Shown here: positions 34,858 to 43,790 of the stretch, one piece after another | How positions within the stretch are numbered: position 1 is the first letter of the stretch | Layout: each line of letters begins with the position of its first letter | Source: Vulcanimicrobiota bacterium | Lineage (GTDB): Bacteria; Vulcanimicrobiota; Vulcanimicrobiia; Vulcanimicrobiales; Vulcanimicrobiaceae | Direction: 5' to 3' | Assembly: GCA_027452165.1 (NCBI GenBank) | Contig: DAIDGX010000023.1 | Coordinates: forward strand, 62,001-126,000 | Length of the DNA: 64,000 nt | Position numbers and translations under genes: made by a program | Notes under the pieces: generated by a model | The model's database searches: none | Told to the model about the DNA's origin: nothing | Seen by the model: only the letters and a program-made list of their open reading frames with translations

Positions 34858-34948
34858 AAAACCGAAAATATTCACGAATTCAATATACGCCTCTATCGGC
34901 TGGTATTCGGAAATCGATTGGCGGATCGTATGCGTGGAGAACGCGGCC

Positions 34949-35815
34949 TTAGCGCAGTTTCAGGATGGTCGCGAGGTTCGCGCTTGCGTCGATCTCGACA
35001 TCGATTGCGCCAGTGGCTGAGGTGAGCAGCGTGGTGACGCCGGGTCCGTGACCGGCCACAAACGAGCGTCCATGCACCACGACGCCCACCGAGATCGCTC
35101 CGCCACGGTAGATGCGCCCGAACGAGTGATCCGCATCGACGATCGCGACGACATCGCCCAGGCGCAGTTCTCGCAAGCCGTACTTCTCGGCGATCTCGTC
35201 GTCGAAGGTTTGGATGTCGTAGTCACCACGAACCACCGTCGATCGTCCAAGCCCCGAACCCATCACGGTTGCCGGTGCAACCTTCGCCACGCGCACCTTC
35301 ACGCGGCCGCCCGCAACCTCGACGCCCATACGATCGAGCAGGGCTGGATCGCTGTTGAACACTTTGACGTTCGGGGCATCGAGCAGGCGCATCCCGAGGC
35401 CGCACGCCCATACCTGCACCTTGTCGCCGATCGTCATACGGCGCATCACCTCTTCAGTGAAATCCACCATCACGTGCTCGACGCCGCCGTGCTTGCCGGT
35501 AATGCGTCCGCGCTCGCCTTTGGCCTCACCCGAGATCACCACCGCCTCGTTGCCGATGCAGGCAAAGACGTTGAGCGAGGTGTTCAGGCGATCTTCCGGG
35601 TGACGGATGCTCACCGCCGGTTCGATATGGTCGGCAAGGAAGGCAAACGCCGAATCGCCCACGCGCACGTTGGGATTGATTCCACCAACCGAGGGCAGGA
35701 TGAACGGTGTGCCCTCGTAGCTGACGTCGTAGAGGCCGCTGTTGGCGAGCATCGGGGCGGCTTCGCCGGTAACGGCAGTGACGACCAGCTCTTCACGGTT
35801 GATTCGAACGGACAT
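34949..35815 (-). CDS. DUF4438 family protein
   Basis: 288 residues from ATG at 35815. Sequence blocks PFILPSVGGINPNVRVGDSA, VFACIGNEAVVISGEAKG, GRITGKHGGVEHVMVDF, GDKVQVWACGLGMRLLDAP and YRGGAISVGVVVHGRSFVAG match the uncharacterised DUF4438 family. No catalytic motif can be named. It is divergent from the queD-mqnD operon. Confidence 0.8.
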   Translation of the reverse strand: MSVRINREELVVTAVTGEAAPMLANSGLYDVSYEGTPFILPSVGGINPNVRVGDSAFAFLADHIEPAVSIRHPEDRLNTSLNVFACIGNEAVVISGEAKGERGRITGKHGGVEHVMVDFTEEVMRRMTIGDKVQVWACGLGMRLLDAPNVKVFNSDPALLDRMGVEVAGGRVKVRVAKVAPATVMGSGLGRSTVVRGDYDIQTFDDEIAEKYGLRELRLGDVVAIVDADHSFGRIYRGGAISVGVVVHGRSFVAGHGPGVTTLLTSATGAIDVEIDASANLATILKLR

Positions 35816-35907
35816 CGGGCTGTTTTCAGACTCCTGTCGCACGCGGCGCAGCCGGGACGGACTTAGCCGGCCGCGGCGCGAACGCTCGCAGCGGGTCCCG
35901 ACAGCTT

Positions 35908-36285
35908 ATGCAAATTCGTAAACACTTTCGCTTCGAAGCCGCACACGTACTCCCGTTCCATCTGGGTAAATGCTCCCGGATCCACGGACATTCGTATCGC
36001 CTCGAGGTTGCCGTCCGCGGCCCGCTCCAGACCGACGGCCCGGCACGCGGCATGATCGAAGACTTCGACACCATCAAAGGGACCGTGCGCAGGCACGTGA
36101 TCGACCTGCTCGACCACCAGCACCTCAACGACCTCATCGAGAACCCAACCGCCGAGCACATCGTGATGTGGGCATGGCGTGCGCTCGAGCCACATCTCCC
36201 CGGCCTCGACGAGCTCGTGCTGTGGGAAACCTCGAACAGCTGTGCGATACTGCGGGCAGCCGATTTCGGCCCCGACGCACGCTAG
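35908..36285 (+). CDS. queD: 6-carboxy-5,6,7,8-tetrahydropterin synthase QueD
   Basis: 125 residues. FRFEAAHVLPF gives the first zinc His, KCSRIHGHSYRLEVAV gives the catalytic Cys and HGH zinc pair, and LDHQHLNDL plus PTAEHIVMW the other conserved segments. Converts 7,8-dihydroneopterin triphosphate to CPH4 in queuosine synthesis. Followed 7 bp later by queE. No preQ1 riboswitch was recognised upstream. Confidence 0.94.
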   Translation: MQIRKHFRFEAAHVLPFHLGKCSRIHGHSYRLEVAVRGPLQTDGPARGMIEDFDTIKGTVRRHVIDLLDHQHLNDLIENPTAEHIVMWAWRALEPHLPGLDELVLWETSNSCAILRAADFGPDAR

Positions 36286-36292
36286 ACGCACG

Positions 36293-36868
36293 ATGCTCCA
36301 ACTCGCCGAGATCTTCTACAGCATCCAAGGGGAGGGGACGTGGAGCGGTACCCCTGCCATCTTCGTGCGCTTGGCCGGCTGCAACCTCGCGTGCACCTTC
36401 TGCGACACGGATTACGCCGTGAAGGAACTCGCCTCGGTGGGCGATGTGCTGCGCATGGTTCGCGAGACGGGCGACACGTGCCCGATGGTGATCCTGACCG
36501 GCGGCGAACCCCTCGCGCAAGCAGAGGTGCCCGAGCTCATCGAGGCGCTGCGGCGTGACGGGCGCCGCGTACACATCGAGTCGAACGGCACGATCTACAC
36601 CGAGCTTCCCGCAGACGTGTGGTTGTGCGTCTCGCCGAAGGAGCGCGTCGATCCGCGGATGGCCGCGCGCGCGAACGAGGTGAAGCTGATCGTCGATGGC
36701 CGCGTACCCGATGAGCACCTGCCCCTCTTTGCCGAACACCCGGTGATCCTGCTTCAGCCCGAGGGCAACGCGCGCGCAAACATCGAAGTGGCGCTTAGCT
36801 ATGCCAAGTCCCACCCGCAGCGTTTCCGGTTGTCGCTGCAGACGCACAAATTGATCGGAGTCCGATGA
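36293..36868 (+). CDS. queE: 7-carboxy-7-deazaguanine synthase QueE (radical SAM)
   Basis: 191 residues from ATG at 36293. IFYSIQGEGTWSGTPAIFVR, the 4Fe-4S/SAM motif CNLACTFCDT (CxxxCxxC) and VILTGGEPLAQ are the QueE marks. It makes CDG from CPH4, the next step after QueD. The stop codon overlaps the mqnB ATG. Confidence 0.94.
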   Translation: MLQLAEIFYSIQGEGTWSGTPAIFVRLAGCNLACTFCDTDYAVKELASVGDVLRMVRETGDTCPMVILTGGEPLAQAEVPELIEALRRDGRRVHIESNGTIYTELPADVWLCVSPKERVDPRMAARANEVKLIVDGRVPDEHLPLFAEHPVILLQPEGNARANIEVALSYAKSHPQRFRLSLQTHKLIGVR

Positions 36869-37470
36869 TTCTGCTCGTATGCGCGGTCGCGCGCGAACTC
36901 TCGTGGTTCGAGGTTCCGGAAGGCTGTCGCGTGCTCGTCACCGGCGTCGGCCCGGTGGAATCGGCGATCAACGTGACGCGCATGTTGACCCAAGGCTCGT
37001 ATAGCGCAGTCATCAACGCCGGGATCGCGGGCGCGCTACCGGGGGTAGCCGAGGTGGGCGACGCGGTTGTGGTTCGCGACGAATTCATGGAGCTCGACAT
37101 CGAGACCGGAGAGCCCATCGCTCTCCCCGATCGCATGCGGGTGCCGGACACCGCCCGTAGCGACCGCAACGTGGTTGCGACCGTCATGAAGCTCGGCTTC
37201 AAGGCGGCACGCGGCGTAACGGTGTCGCGCGTGACGGCGAGCGACTCGACGGCCCATCGCCTCGCCGCGCTCGGTGCGCAGGTCGAATCGATGGAGGGTT
37301 TCGCGGTGCTACGCGCCGCCGAGTTACTGGGCGTCCCCGCAATCGAAGTACGCGGCATCTCAAATATCGTCGGCAACCGCGAGCGCAGCCATTGGAGCTT
37401 CAGCTCGGGCATCGAAGGGCTCAAGACGATCCTCGGCGCCACGATCGACGTGCTGCGCACGCCCGCCTGA
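36865..37470 (+). CDS. mqnB: Futalosine hydrolase MqnB
   Basis: 201 residues of the nucleoside-phosphorylase/MTAN fold: INAGIAGALPG, ALGAQVESMEGFAVLRAAEL with the catalytic-type Glu, and VRGISNIVGNRERSHW. Releases hypoxanthine from futalosine (or adenine from aminofutalosine) in menaquinone synthesis. Coupled to queE and followed by mqnD, which supports the assignment over a plain MTA/SAH nucleosidase. Confidence 0.92.
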   Translation: MILLVCAVARELSWFEVPEGCRVLVTGVGPVESAINVTRMLTQGSYSAVINAGIAGALPGVAEVGDAVVVRDEFMELDIETGEPIALPDRMRVPDTARSDRNVVATVMKLGFKAARGVTVSRVTASDSTAHRLAALGAQVESMEGFAVLRAAELLGVPAIEVRGISNIVGNRERSHWSFSSGIEGLKTILGATIDVLRTPA

Positions 37471-37479
37471 TCGACGCCG

Positions 37480-38316
37480 ATGCACGAACGAACGCTCGCG
37501 TATTCGCCGTGCCCGAATGACACCTACATCTTCGCCGCCCTCACCAACGGCTTGCTGCCCGACGCGCCCCGCGTCCGGGTTGCGCTCGGCGACATCGAGG
37601 AGCTCAACAACGCCGCGGCGGCGGCGCGCCATGCGCTGACCAAGGTGAGTTACGGCGCCATTCCCTACCTGATGGGCGACTATCGCATCCTGCGTTCCGG
37701 CGGTGCGCTCGGACGTGGTTGCGGCCCGCTCGTCGTCACACGTCCGGGCGTGGCGCACACGCTCGACGAGCTGCGCGATGCGCGCTTCGCGATTCCAGGC
37801 GAACGCACGACCGCATTCATGCTGTTGCAACTCGCGCTCGGCAGACGGCCTGACGCAACGCAGACGCGCTTCGACCGGATCATCCCCGCGGTCGCCTCGG
37901 GCGAGTTCGACGCGGGGCTCATCATCCACGAGTCCCGCTTCACCTACCAAGCCCATGGTTTGCTCTCGGTCACCGATCTCGGCGACTGGTGGGAACGGAC
38001 GTCCGGCATGCCCATCCCGCTCGGGGCGATTCTCGTTCGCGACGATCTCGATACCGCCGAGGCGCTGCGCATCGACACGGCGATCCGCGCGAGCCTCGCG
38101 TTTGCGCGCGCGAACGAGGCAGCGATCATGCCCTACGTACGCGAACATGCCTTCGAGATGAGCGAGGACGTGATGCGAAAACACATCGACCTTTACGTGA
38201 ACGGCTACAGCGACGACGTGCGCGACGACGGCATCGATGCCGTGCGCGAGCTTTTTGCGCGTGCGCGCGCCGCCGGGATTCTGGATCGCGATGCGACGCC
38301 GCGCTTTCTTCACTAG
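37480..38316 (+). CDS. mqnD: 1,4-dihydroxy-6-naphthoate synthase MqnD
   Basis: 278 residues. LAYSPCPNDTYIFAALTNG at the N-terminus, KVSYGAIPYLMGDYRILRSG and GLIIHESRFTYQ are typical of the MqnA/MqnD periplasmic-binding-protein fold; the opening motif fits MqnD. Acts after MqnC. The rest of the futalosine pathway (mqnA, C, E) is outside the window. The 3' end overlaps the next gene by 26 nt. Confidence 0.93.
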   Translation: MHERTLAYSPCPNDTYIFAALTNGLLPDAPRVRVALGDIEELNNAAAAARHALTKVSYGAIPYLMGDYRILRSGGALGRGCGPLVVTRPGVAHTLDELRDARFAIPGERTTAFMLLQLALGRRPDATQTRFDRIIPAVASGEFDAGLIIHESRFTYQAHGLLSVTDLGDWWERTSGMPIPLGAILVRDDLDTAEALRIDTAIRASLAFARANEAAIMPYVREHAFEMSEDVMRKHIDLYVNGYSDDVRDDGIDAVRELFARARAAGILDRDATPRFLH

Positions 38317-39517
38317 CACGGGCGCGGCACTTGCCGCACTTGCAACCGGCCGGCTCGACGCGACCCCGATACCGCGCGCGAAGATCGTCCTCGGAAACGA
38401 GGTCTTCCTCGCATCTGCCTGGCATGCGCTGCGTGGGCGCGGCGTCGCGGTGATCACGAACCAAACCGGCGTCACCTCGCAACTCGAATCCGTCGTCGAT
38501 GCGATCCGGCGAAATCCACAGATTCGCCTGCGCGCCATCTTTGCGCCGGAGCACGGCTTTCGCGGCGACCGCACCGCGGGCGCCTACGTGCCGTCGTACC
38601 GCGATCCCGAAACCGGGCTTCCGGTGTATAGTCTCTACGGTCCGACGCGCCATCCGAGCCCGGCCATGCTCGAAGGCATCGACGTGCTGCTCTTCGACAT
38701 CCAAGATGTCGGCTCGCGCGCGTACACGTTCATCTCGACGATGGCCTACGCGATGCAGACCGCAGCGGCGCACGACAAAGAGTTCTGGGTCCTCGATCGC
38801 CCGAATCCGGTTGGATCGACGGTCGAAGGGCCGGTCCTCGACCCGCAGTACGCATCGTTCATCGGGCTCTACCCGATCGCCATGCGTCATGGCATGACGA
38901 TCGGTGAACTCGCGCGCTTGTTCAACGAGCGATTCGGAATCGGCGCAAAGCTGCGCGTGATTCCGATGCACGGCTACACACGCGCGATGATCTGGCCCGA
39001 CACCGGCTTGCAATGGGTGCAAAGCTCGCCGAACATCCCTACGTGGGAGACGTGCTTTCCGTATCTATGCACGGGCCTGATCGACAACGCCGGAGTCAAC
39101 AACGGCGTCGGTACCACCAACCCGTTCTTTTATGCCGGGATGGCGGGACTCGATGCAGCCGAACTCTCACGCGAGCTCAACGCACGCAATCTCCCGGGGG
39201 TCTATTTCCGCCCCGCCAGCTGGTCGCCGATCGCCGGCTTTTGGCACGGCAAGGAACTCAGTGGCGTCGAACTCGCGATCTTCGACTACGCGCGCTTCGC
39301 AGCGATTCGCACCGCGGTCGAGATCCTGGTCGCCGTTCGCACGATTGCTCCCCACGTGATCGACGTGCGCGAACCGGCCTCGCTCGATCGCGACTGGGGG
39401 ACCGACAAGCTCCGGGTGGGCCTGCTCCACGACGCGAGCGCCGAGGCGATCATCGCCTCGCTCGACGACATGCTTGCAACGTTCCGCGCGGAACGAGAGC
39501 GCTTTTTACTGTATTGA
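38291..39517 (+). CDS. DUF1343 (NamZ-like exo-beta-N-acetylmuramidase), exported
   Basis: 408 residues from ATG at 38291. The N-terminus MRRRAFFTSTGAALAALATG has a twin-arginine-like signal. RGRGVAVITNQTGVTS, IFAPEHGFRGD, LFDIQDVGSRAYTFISTMAY and FWVLDRPNPVG are conserved DUF1343 blocks; B. subtilis NamZ in this family cleaves terminal MurNAc from peptidoglycan fragments. Peptidoglycan turnover is therefore the likely role. Confidence 0.88.
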   Translation: MRRRAFFTSTGAALAALATGRLDATPIPRAKIVLGNEVFLASAWHALRGRGVAVITNQTGVTSQLESVVDAIRRNPQIRLRAIFAPEHGFRGDRTAGAYVPSYRDPETGLPVYSLYGPTRHPSPAMLEGIDVLLFDIQDVGSRAYTFISTMAYAMQTAAAHDKEFWVLDRPNPVGSTVEGPVLDPQYASFIGLYPIAMRHGMTIGELARLFNERFGIGAKLRVIPMHGYTRAMIWPDTGLQWVQSSPNIPTWETCFPYLCTGLIDNAGVNNGVGTTNPFFYAGMAGLDAAELSRELNARNLPGVYFRPASWSPIAGFWHGKELSGVELAIFDYARFAAIRTAVEILVAVRTIAPHVIDVREPASLDRDWGTDKLRVGLLHDASAEAIIASLDDMLATFRAERERFLLY

Positions 39518-39530
39518 CCGCGCGTACGCG

Positions 39531-40046
39531 CTAGCGATTGGCTTCGGCGCGCAGACGGATCTGATGCAACTGCCAAAGGTGGATGAAACGCTGCAGCTCT
39601 TCTTTCGTCTCCGGCTCGATCTCGGTGAACTTCGTCCCGTGCGCGAGCGTTCGCGAACCCGGCAAATAGAACGAGGCGAGCACCACGGCGCGCATGCGCA
39701 TCGGCGAAAAGGGCGGCGGCGTGGTCTTCACCGACTCGGGGCGCAGTCCGAAGGGCGTCTGCTCGAACACCTCTTTTTCGATCGTGAGCTCTTCGAGAAA
39801 ATCGACGGGCAGCTCGAAGTCGAAATCGAGTACCGATCCCGCGAGCAAATCCTCATCCGTCGAGAGGCGCAGCCCGCCCGCCGAGAGATCGGTTGCATGC
39901 GCGTAGCGGCGTCCATCCCGCCCCTGCAACGCATAGAGCACGTCGAACTCGACCGCCATGCGGAACGACGATCGTTTTTGTGTCGAAGAAGGCTTCGCCT
40001 TGAGAGGGGCCTTCTTCTCGGCCTTTTTCTTCCCGAAGAAAAACAC
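39531..40046 (-). CDS. PilZ-domain protein
   Basis: 171 residues. The PilZ c-di-GMP motifs are visible: RSSFRMAVEFDVLY (RxxxR) near residue 25 and ATDLSAGGLRLSTDED (D/NxSxxG) near residue 50. The N-terminus is Lys-rich and there is no membrane segment. Likely a c-di-GMP-binding effector; target unknown. Divergent from glcD. Confidence 0.85.
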   Translation of the reverse strand: MFFFGKKKAEKKAPLKAKPSSTQKRSSFRMAVEFDVLYALQGRDGRRYAHATDLSAGGLRLSTDEDLLAGSVLDFDFELPVDFLEELTIEKEVFEQTPFGLRPESVKTTPPPFSPMRMRAVVLASFYLPGSRTLAHGTKFTEIEPETKEELQRFIHLWQLHQIRLRAEANR

Positions 40047-40057
40047 GGCTTGTGGGC

Positions 40058-40095
40058 GTTAAGGCGAGCAGGCACCGCTTCCTGCACGCCCTAAC
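40058..40095. promoter_or_regulatory. Long imperfect inverted repeat between pilZ gene and glcD
   Basis: 15-nt arms (40058-40072 and 40081-40095) pair at 13 positions around an 8-nt loop, with GCAGG/CCTGC as the inner perfect part and GTTAAGGCG/CGCCCTAAC as the outer part. It occupies most of the 61-bp gap between divergent start codons, so it is a candidate operator or leader hairpin for glcD. Confidence 0.45.
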
Positions 40096-40107
40096 CTCAG
40101 GGAACCA

Positions 40108-41499
40108 ATGCTTCACGAACGCCTGATCGACGCGCTTGGGGCCGACGCGGTCAAAACCGCACCCGAGGATCTCGCGGTCTATGCCTTCGACGCCTACACG
40201 ACCGGCCGGCTGCCATCCGCGGTCGTGCTGCCGCGCAGCACGAACGACGTGAGCGCGGTCGTGCGCATCGCGCGCGCATACGACGAACCGATCGTACCGC
40301 GCGGTGCGGGCACCGGCTTGTGCGGCGGAGCCGTTCCCGCATGCGGTGGTATCGTCATCTCATTTACGCGCATGAATCGCCTGCTCGAATTCGATCCGGT
40401 GCGACGACGCGCGCGCGTGCAACCTGGGCTCGTAAACCTCGAGCTCTCCAAACAGATTGCTTCAAGCGGTCTTTTCTATGCGCCCGACCCCTCGTCGCAG
40501 AAGGTTTCGACGATCGGCGGCAACGTCGCGACCAATGCCGGCGGCCCGCACTGCCTCTCGTACGGAACGACGGTGAATCACGTGCTCGGCCTCGAGATCG
40601 TGGACGAGCGTGGCGACGTCTTTCAAACATCGATCGACGACACGGGATACGACCTCACCTCCGCACTCGTCGGCAGCGAAGGCACGCTCGGCATCGTTAC
40701 CGCGGTGTGGGTACGCCTGCTGCGACAACCGGAATCGACGCGCGTGTGGCTTGCCACCTTTCCCGACGTCGAGGCCGCCTCTGATGCGGTCTCCGCGATC
40801 GTCGCGAACGGCATCGTGCCGACCGCCCTCGAGATGATGGACCGCACCGCCGCACGAGCCGTCGAGGCCGCCTTTCACGCAGGCTATCCCACCGATTGCG
40901 GCGCCGTCCTCTTGATCGAAAATGCCGGTTACGAAGACGACATGCAGGCCTGCGAGAGCGCGCTTGCGGCCATCGCGCGCGAACGCGGCGCAACGTCGTG
41001 GCGCGCCGCGCGCTCGCAGAACGAACGCGACGCATTGTGGGCGGGGCGCAAGGGCGCCGCGGGCGCCATGGGCCGTATCTCGCCGAACTATTACCTGCAA
41101 GACGTCTGCGTGCGGCGCAGTACGTTACCGAAAGCACTGCACGCCGTCGAAGAGATCGCGCGCACGTATCGACTGACGGTAGCAAATGTGTTCCACGCGG
41201 GTGACGGCAACCTCCACCCGATGCTGTGTTACGACAAACGCGACCCGTCTCAGGTGCAGGCGGTGATCGAATCCGGCAACGAGATTCTGCGAGCAGCGAT
41301 CGCGCTCGGCGGCACGGTCTCGGGCGAGCACGGCATCGGTTTCGAAAAACGTGAAGCGATGACCGCAGTGTACTCGACCGACGATCTTGCGGCGATGGCA
41401 CGCGTGCGCGACGTCTTCGATCCGCAACGCGTACTGAATCCGGAGAAGATCTTTCCCTCCGGCTCCGCATGCCCCGAAGTTCGGCCGCAGTCGGCATGA
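40108..41499 (+). CDS. glcD: Glycolate oxidase subunit GlcD (FAD)
   Basis: 463 residues. FAD_binding_4 segment IVPRGAGTGLCGGAVPACGG, then TIGGNVATNAGGPHCLSYG, VGSEGTLGIVTAVWVRLL, and the C-terminal NVFHAGDGNLHPMLCYD and SGEHGIGFEKREAM. Oxidises glycolate or D-lactate to the 2-oxoacid. The stop codon overlaps the glcE ATG. The iron-sulfur subunit glcF is not next to them, although it usually follows. Confidence 0.93.
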   Translation: MLHERLIDALGADAVKTAPEDLAVYAFDAYTTGRLPSAVVLPRSTNDVSAVVRIARAYDEPIVPRGAGTGLCGGAVPACGGIVISFTRMNRLLEFDPVRRRARVQPGLVNLELSKQIASSGLFYAPDPSSQKVSTIGGNVATNAGGPHCLSYGTTVNHVLGLEIVDERGDVFQTSIDDTGYDLTSALVGSEGTLGIVTAVWVRLLRQPESTRVWLATFPDVEAASDAVSAIVANGIVPTALEMMDRTAARAVEAAFHAGYPTDCGAVLLIENAGYEDDMQACESALAAIARERGATSWRAARSQNERDALWAGRKGAAGAMGRISPNYYLQDVCVRRSTLPKALHAVEEIARTYRLTVANVFHAGDGNLHPMLCYDKRDPSQVQAVIESGNEILRAAIALGGTVSGEHGIGFEKREAMTAVYSTDDLAAMARVRDVFDPQRVLNPEKIFPSGSACPEVRPQSA

Positions 41500-42689
41500 G
41501 CATCGAAGCACTCGCCGCGCAACTCGCCGCGGCGCACCGCGAACGCACGAGCGTCACGATCGTCGGCGGAAACACCTTACGCGGCATGGGACGTCCGGCT
41601 GCGACGGCGACCGGTATCCTCTCGACGGCTGGGTTGAACGCGATCGTCGAAGATGCGCCCGCCGATTTGACGATCGCGGCGCAAGGCGGTGTCACGCTGC
41701 GCACGCTCGCGCAGACGCTGGCGCCGCACGGCACCCACGTGCCGTTCGATGCGCCCGTAGCGAGTGAGGCGACGCTGGGCGGCACCCTCGCCGCCGGCTG
41801 GCTCGGTCCCCGTCGCCACCTGTACGGACGCCCACGCGATCTCGTGATCGGCTCGACGATCGTGCTCGCCGACGGCACGCTCGCGCGCGCGGGCGGCATG
41901 GTGGTAAAGAACGTCGCCGGTTACGACATGAGCCGCCTCTACGTCGGCTCCTTCGGTACGCTCGGCGTGCTCGCGCAGGTAAACTTGAAGACGCTCCCGC
42001 AGCCCGAGCGGCGGCGCGCGTTTGCCGTGCGCCTACCCGAACACACGCGCGGCCGCGCGATCGCCGTGCTTTCGAGCCTGCGCGTGCCGCCCGCCGCAGC
42101 ATTTTGGATCGAGGGATTCGCTGCGCAGATCGATGGCGACGACGGTCTGGAAGGACGCTTGCTCGTCTTTCTCGAGTGCAGCGCCACAATACTCGAAGCC
42201 GCCACGCGCGATCTGCGTTCGGCGCTCGGCCGCGCGGGCGTCCCCGAAACCCGCGTCATCGACGCAGGCGTGCGCGAATCGTTCGAGCGCGCTATTGACG
42301 CCTACGTCGCCTGCATCGGCGAGCGTTCGATCACCTATCGCGTCAACGGACCTCTCGACGAGGCCGAAAACGCGGCGCTCGGTGCGATCGAGCTCGCAAG
42401 ACGCTTCGAACTGCGCACCGATAGCCTCGTTGACGTGATGAACGGTGACGTGATCCTGCGCGTGAGCGATCTCGATGCGCGCGCGCTCGGCAGCAAAATC
42501 GAGATGTTCGACGACGCGCTGCACGACCTCGCACCGCGGGCGATCGTGATCGCCGGCAACCATCCAAGCCGCCCGTTGCTCAACGTATGGGGCGCGCTTC
42601 CCGAGGGCTTCGAGCGCATGCGCGCGCTCAAGCATCGCTTCGACCCGCACGGCGTGCTGAATCCCGGCCGCTTCGTCGGCGGTTTGTAA
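41496..42689 (+). CDS. glcE: Glycolate oxidase subunit GlcE
   Basis: 397 residues from ATG at 41496 (ATGA overlap). VTIVGGNTLRGMGRP, the FAD segment ASEATLGGTLAAGWLGPRRH, RDLVIGSTIVLADGTLARAG and VVKNVAGYDMSRLYVGSFG match GlcE. Forms the flavoprotein core with GlcD. Seven bp after it comes the terpene-synthase-like gene instead of glcF. Confidence 0.92.
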   Translation: MSIEALAAQLAAAHRERTSVTIVGGNTLRGMGRPAATATGILSTAGLNAIVEDAPADLTIAAQGGVTLRTLAQTLAPHGTHVPFDAPVASEATLGGTLAAGWLGPRRHLYGRPRDLVIGSTIVLADGTLARAGGMVVKNVAGYDMSRLYVGSFGTLGVLAQVNLKTLPQPERRRAFAVRLPEHTRGRAIAVLSSLRVPPAAAFWIEGFAAQIDGDDGLEGRLLVFLECSATILEAATRDLRSALGRAGVPETRVIDAGVRESFERAIDAYVACIGERSITYRVNGPLDEAENAALGAIELARRFELRTDSLVDVMNGDVILRVSDLDARALGSKIEMFDDALHDLAPRAIVIAGNHPSRPLLNVWGALPEGFERMRALKHRFDPHGVLNPGRFVGGL

Positions 42690-42695
42690 ATCGCG

Positions 42696-43790
42696 ATGCT
42701 CGATGACATTGCGGGCGCGCTGCGCAGCGTTCTCTGCACGCCGGAACGCCTGCGCGCCCTCATCTCCGCCGGTATTTCGACGCCGCTCGATCTCTTGCGC
42801 TTTCTGCGCGCCATCGTACCGCGCAGCGCAGCGGCGCTCGCCGCGATCCGCACGCGGGCGGAGACGATCCCCGACGACCGGTTACGCCGCGAGGCGCTCG
42901 CGAGCGTGGACGGCAAAGCGTATCATGTTGCGGGCGCATGCATTCTCGCAACATTCCTTCCCCCTGATCGTATGCGCTCGTATATCGAGATCGTGGCGCC
43001 GCTCGAAACGATCTATGATTACCTCGACAACCTGTGCGATCGTCATCCCGAGGTACGAACCGAAGCGTACCCGGTGCTCCATCACGCCATCGCCGACGCG
43101 CTCGACCCCACCGCCGCGCCGCGCGACTACTACGCGCTCGGCCCCACCGGCGACGACGGTGGTTATTTACGCGAGCTCGTGCTGCACACGCAAACGGCGC
43201 TGCGTTGCGCGCCACATCTCGATCTGCTTCTGCCGTACTTTAGCGAAGCCGCCTCATTTTATGGCGAGATGCAGACGAACAAGCACTATCCACCGGGTGA
43301 ACGCGAGCTGCGCTGCGTAGCCTGGTACGAAGCGCATCGTAAGCGGTTTGCGGCCCTGGACTGGCACGAGTTTGCGTGTGCCGCGGGCTCGCAGTTTCAG
43401 GTCTACGGCCCGCTCTACGCGGCCTTCGCCGGCCAGCCCGAGGCGATCGGGGCGGTCTATCACGCATACTTTCCATACGTGAGCGCGCTCCACGTGCTGC
43501 TCGACTCCTTCATCGACCGCGACGAAGACCGCGAACACGGTGAGCTCAACTTTGCCGACGTCTATCCGAACGAGCGTGCGCTGCGCGAGCGTGCTGTCGC
43601 CATGCGGCGCGCCGCCCAAGAGCGCTTTGCGGCGCTCCCAGCCTCGTCGCACCACCGCTTCGTGCTCGACGTGATGACGCTCTTCTACCTGAGCCACCCG
43701 AAAATCGGCGCTGGGGCGCTCGAGCGCGAGGCCCGTGCGCTGCTGCGCGCGAACGCAGAGACTCCTGGCTTTAGGAGGGCACGTCGCTGA
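42696..43790 (+). CDS. DUF2600 protein, tetraprenyl-beta-curcumene synthase-like
   Basis: 364 residues. DYLDNLCDRHPEVR is the Asp-rich motif and SFIDRDEDREHGELNF the second conserved acidic segment of DUF2600, the family of B. subtilis YtpB, a large terpene synthase making tetraprenyl-beta-curcumene from heptaprenyl diphosphate. All-helical composition fits. Product and prenyl donor here are unknown. Positioned directly after glcDE in one operon. Its stop codon overlaps the CTG start of the peptidase gene. Confidence 0.85.
   Translation: MLDDIAGALRSVLCTPERLRALISAGISTPLDLLRFLRAIVPRSAAALAAIRTRAETIPDDRLRREALASVDGKAYHVAGACILATFLPPDRMRSYIEIVAPLETIYDYLDNLCDRHPEVRTEAYPVLHHAIADALDPTAAPRDYYALGPTGDDGGYLRELVLHTQTALRCAPHLDLLLPYFSEAASFYGEMQTNKHYPPGERELRCVAWYEAHRKRFAALDWHEFACAAGSQFQVYGPLYAAFAGQPEAIGAVYHAYFPYVSALHVLLDSFIDRDEDREHGELNFADVYPNERALRERAVAMRRAAQERFAALPASSHHRFVLDVMTLFYLSHPKIGAGALEREARALLRANAETPGFRRARR

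Noticed and set aside
35816-35907. preQ1 riboswitch upstream of queD
   Set aside because: No small pseudoknot-type hairpin with A-rich tail could be seen.
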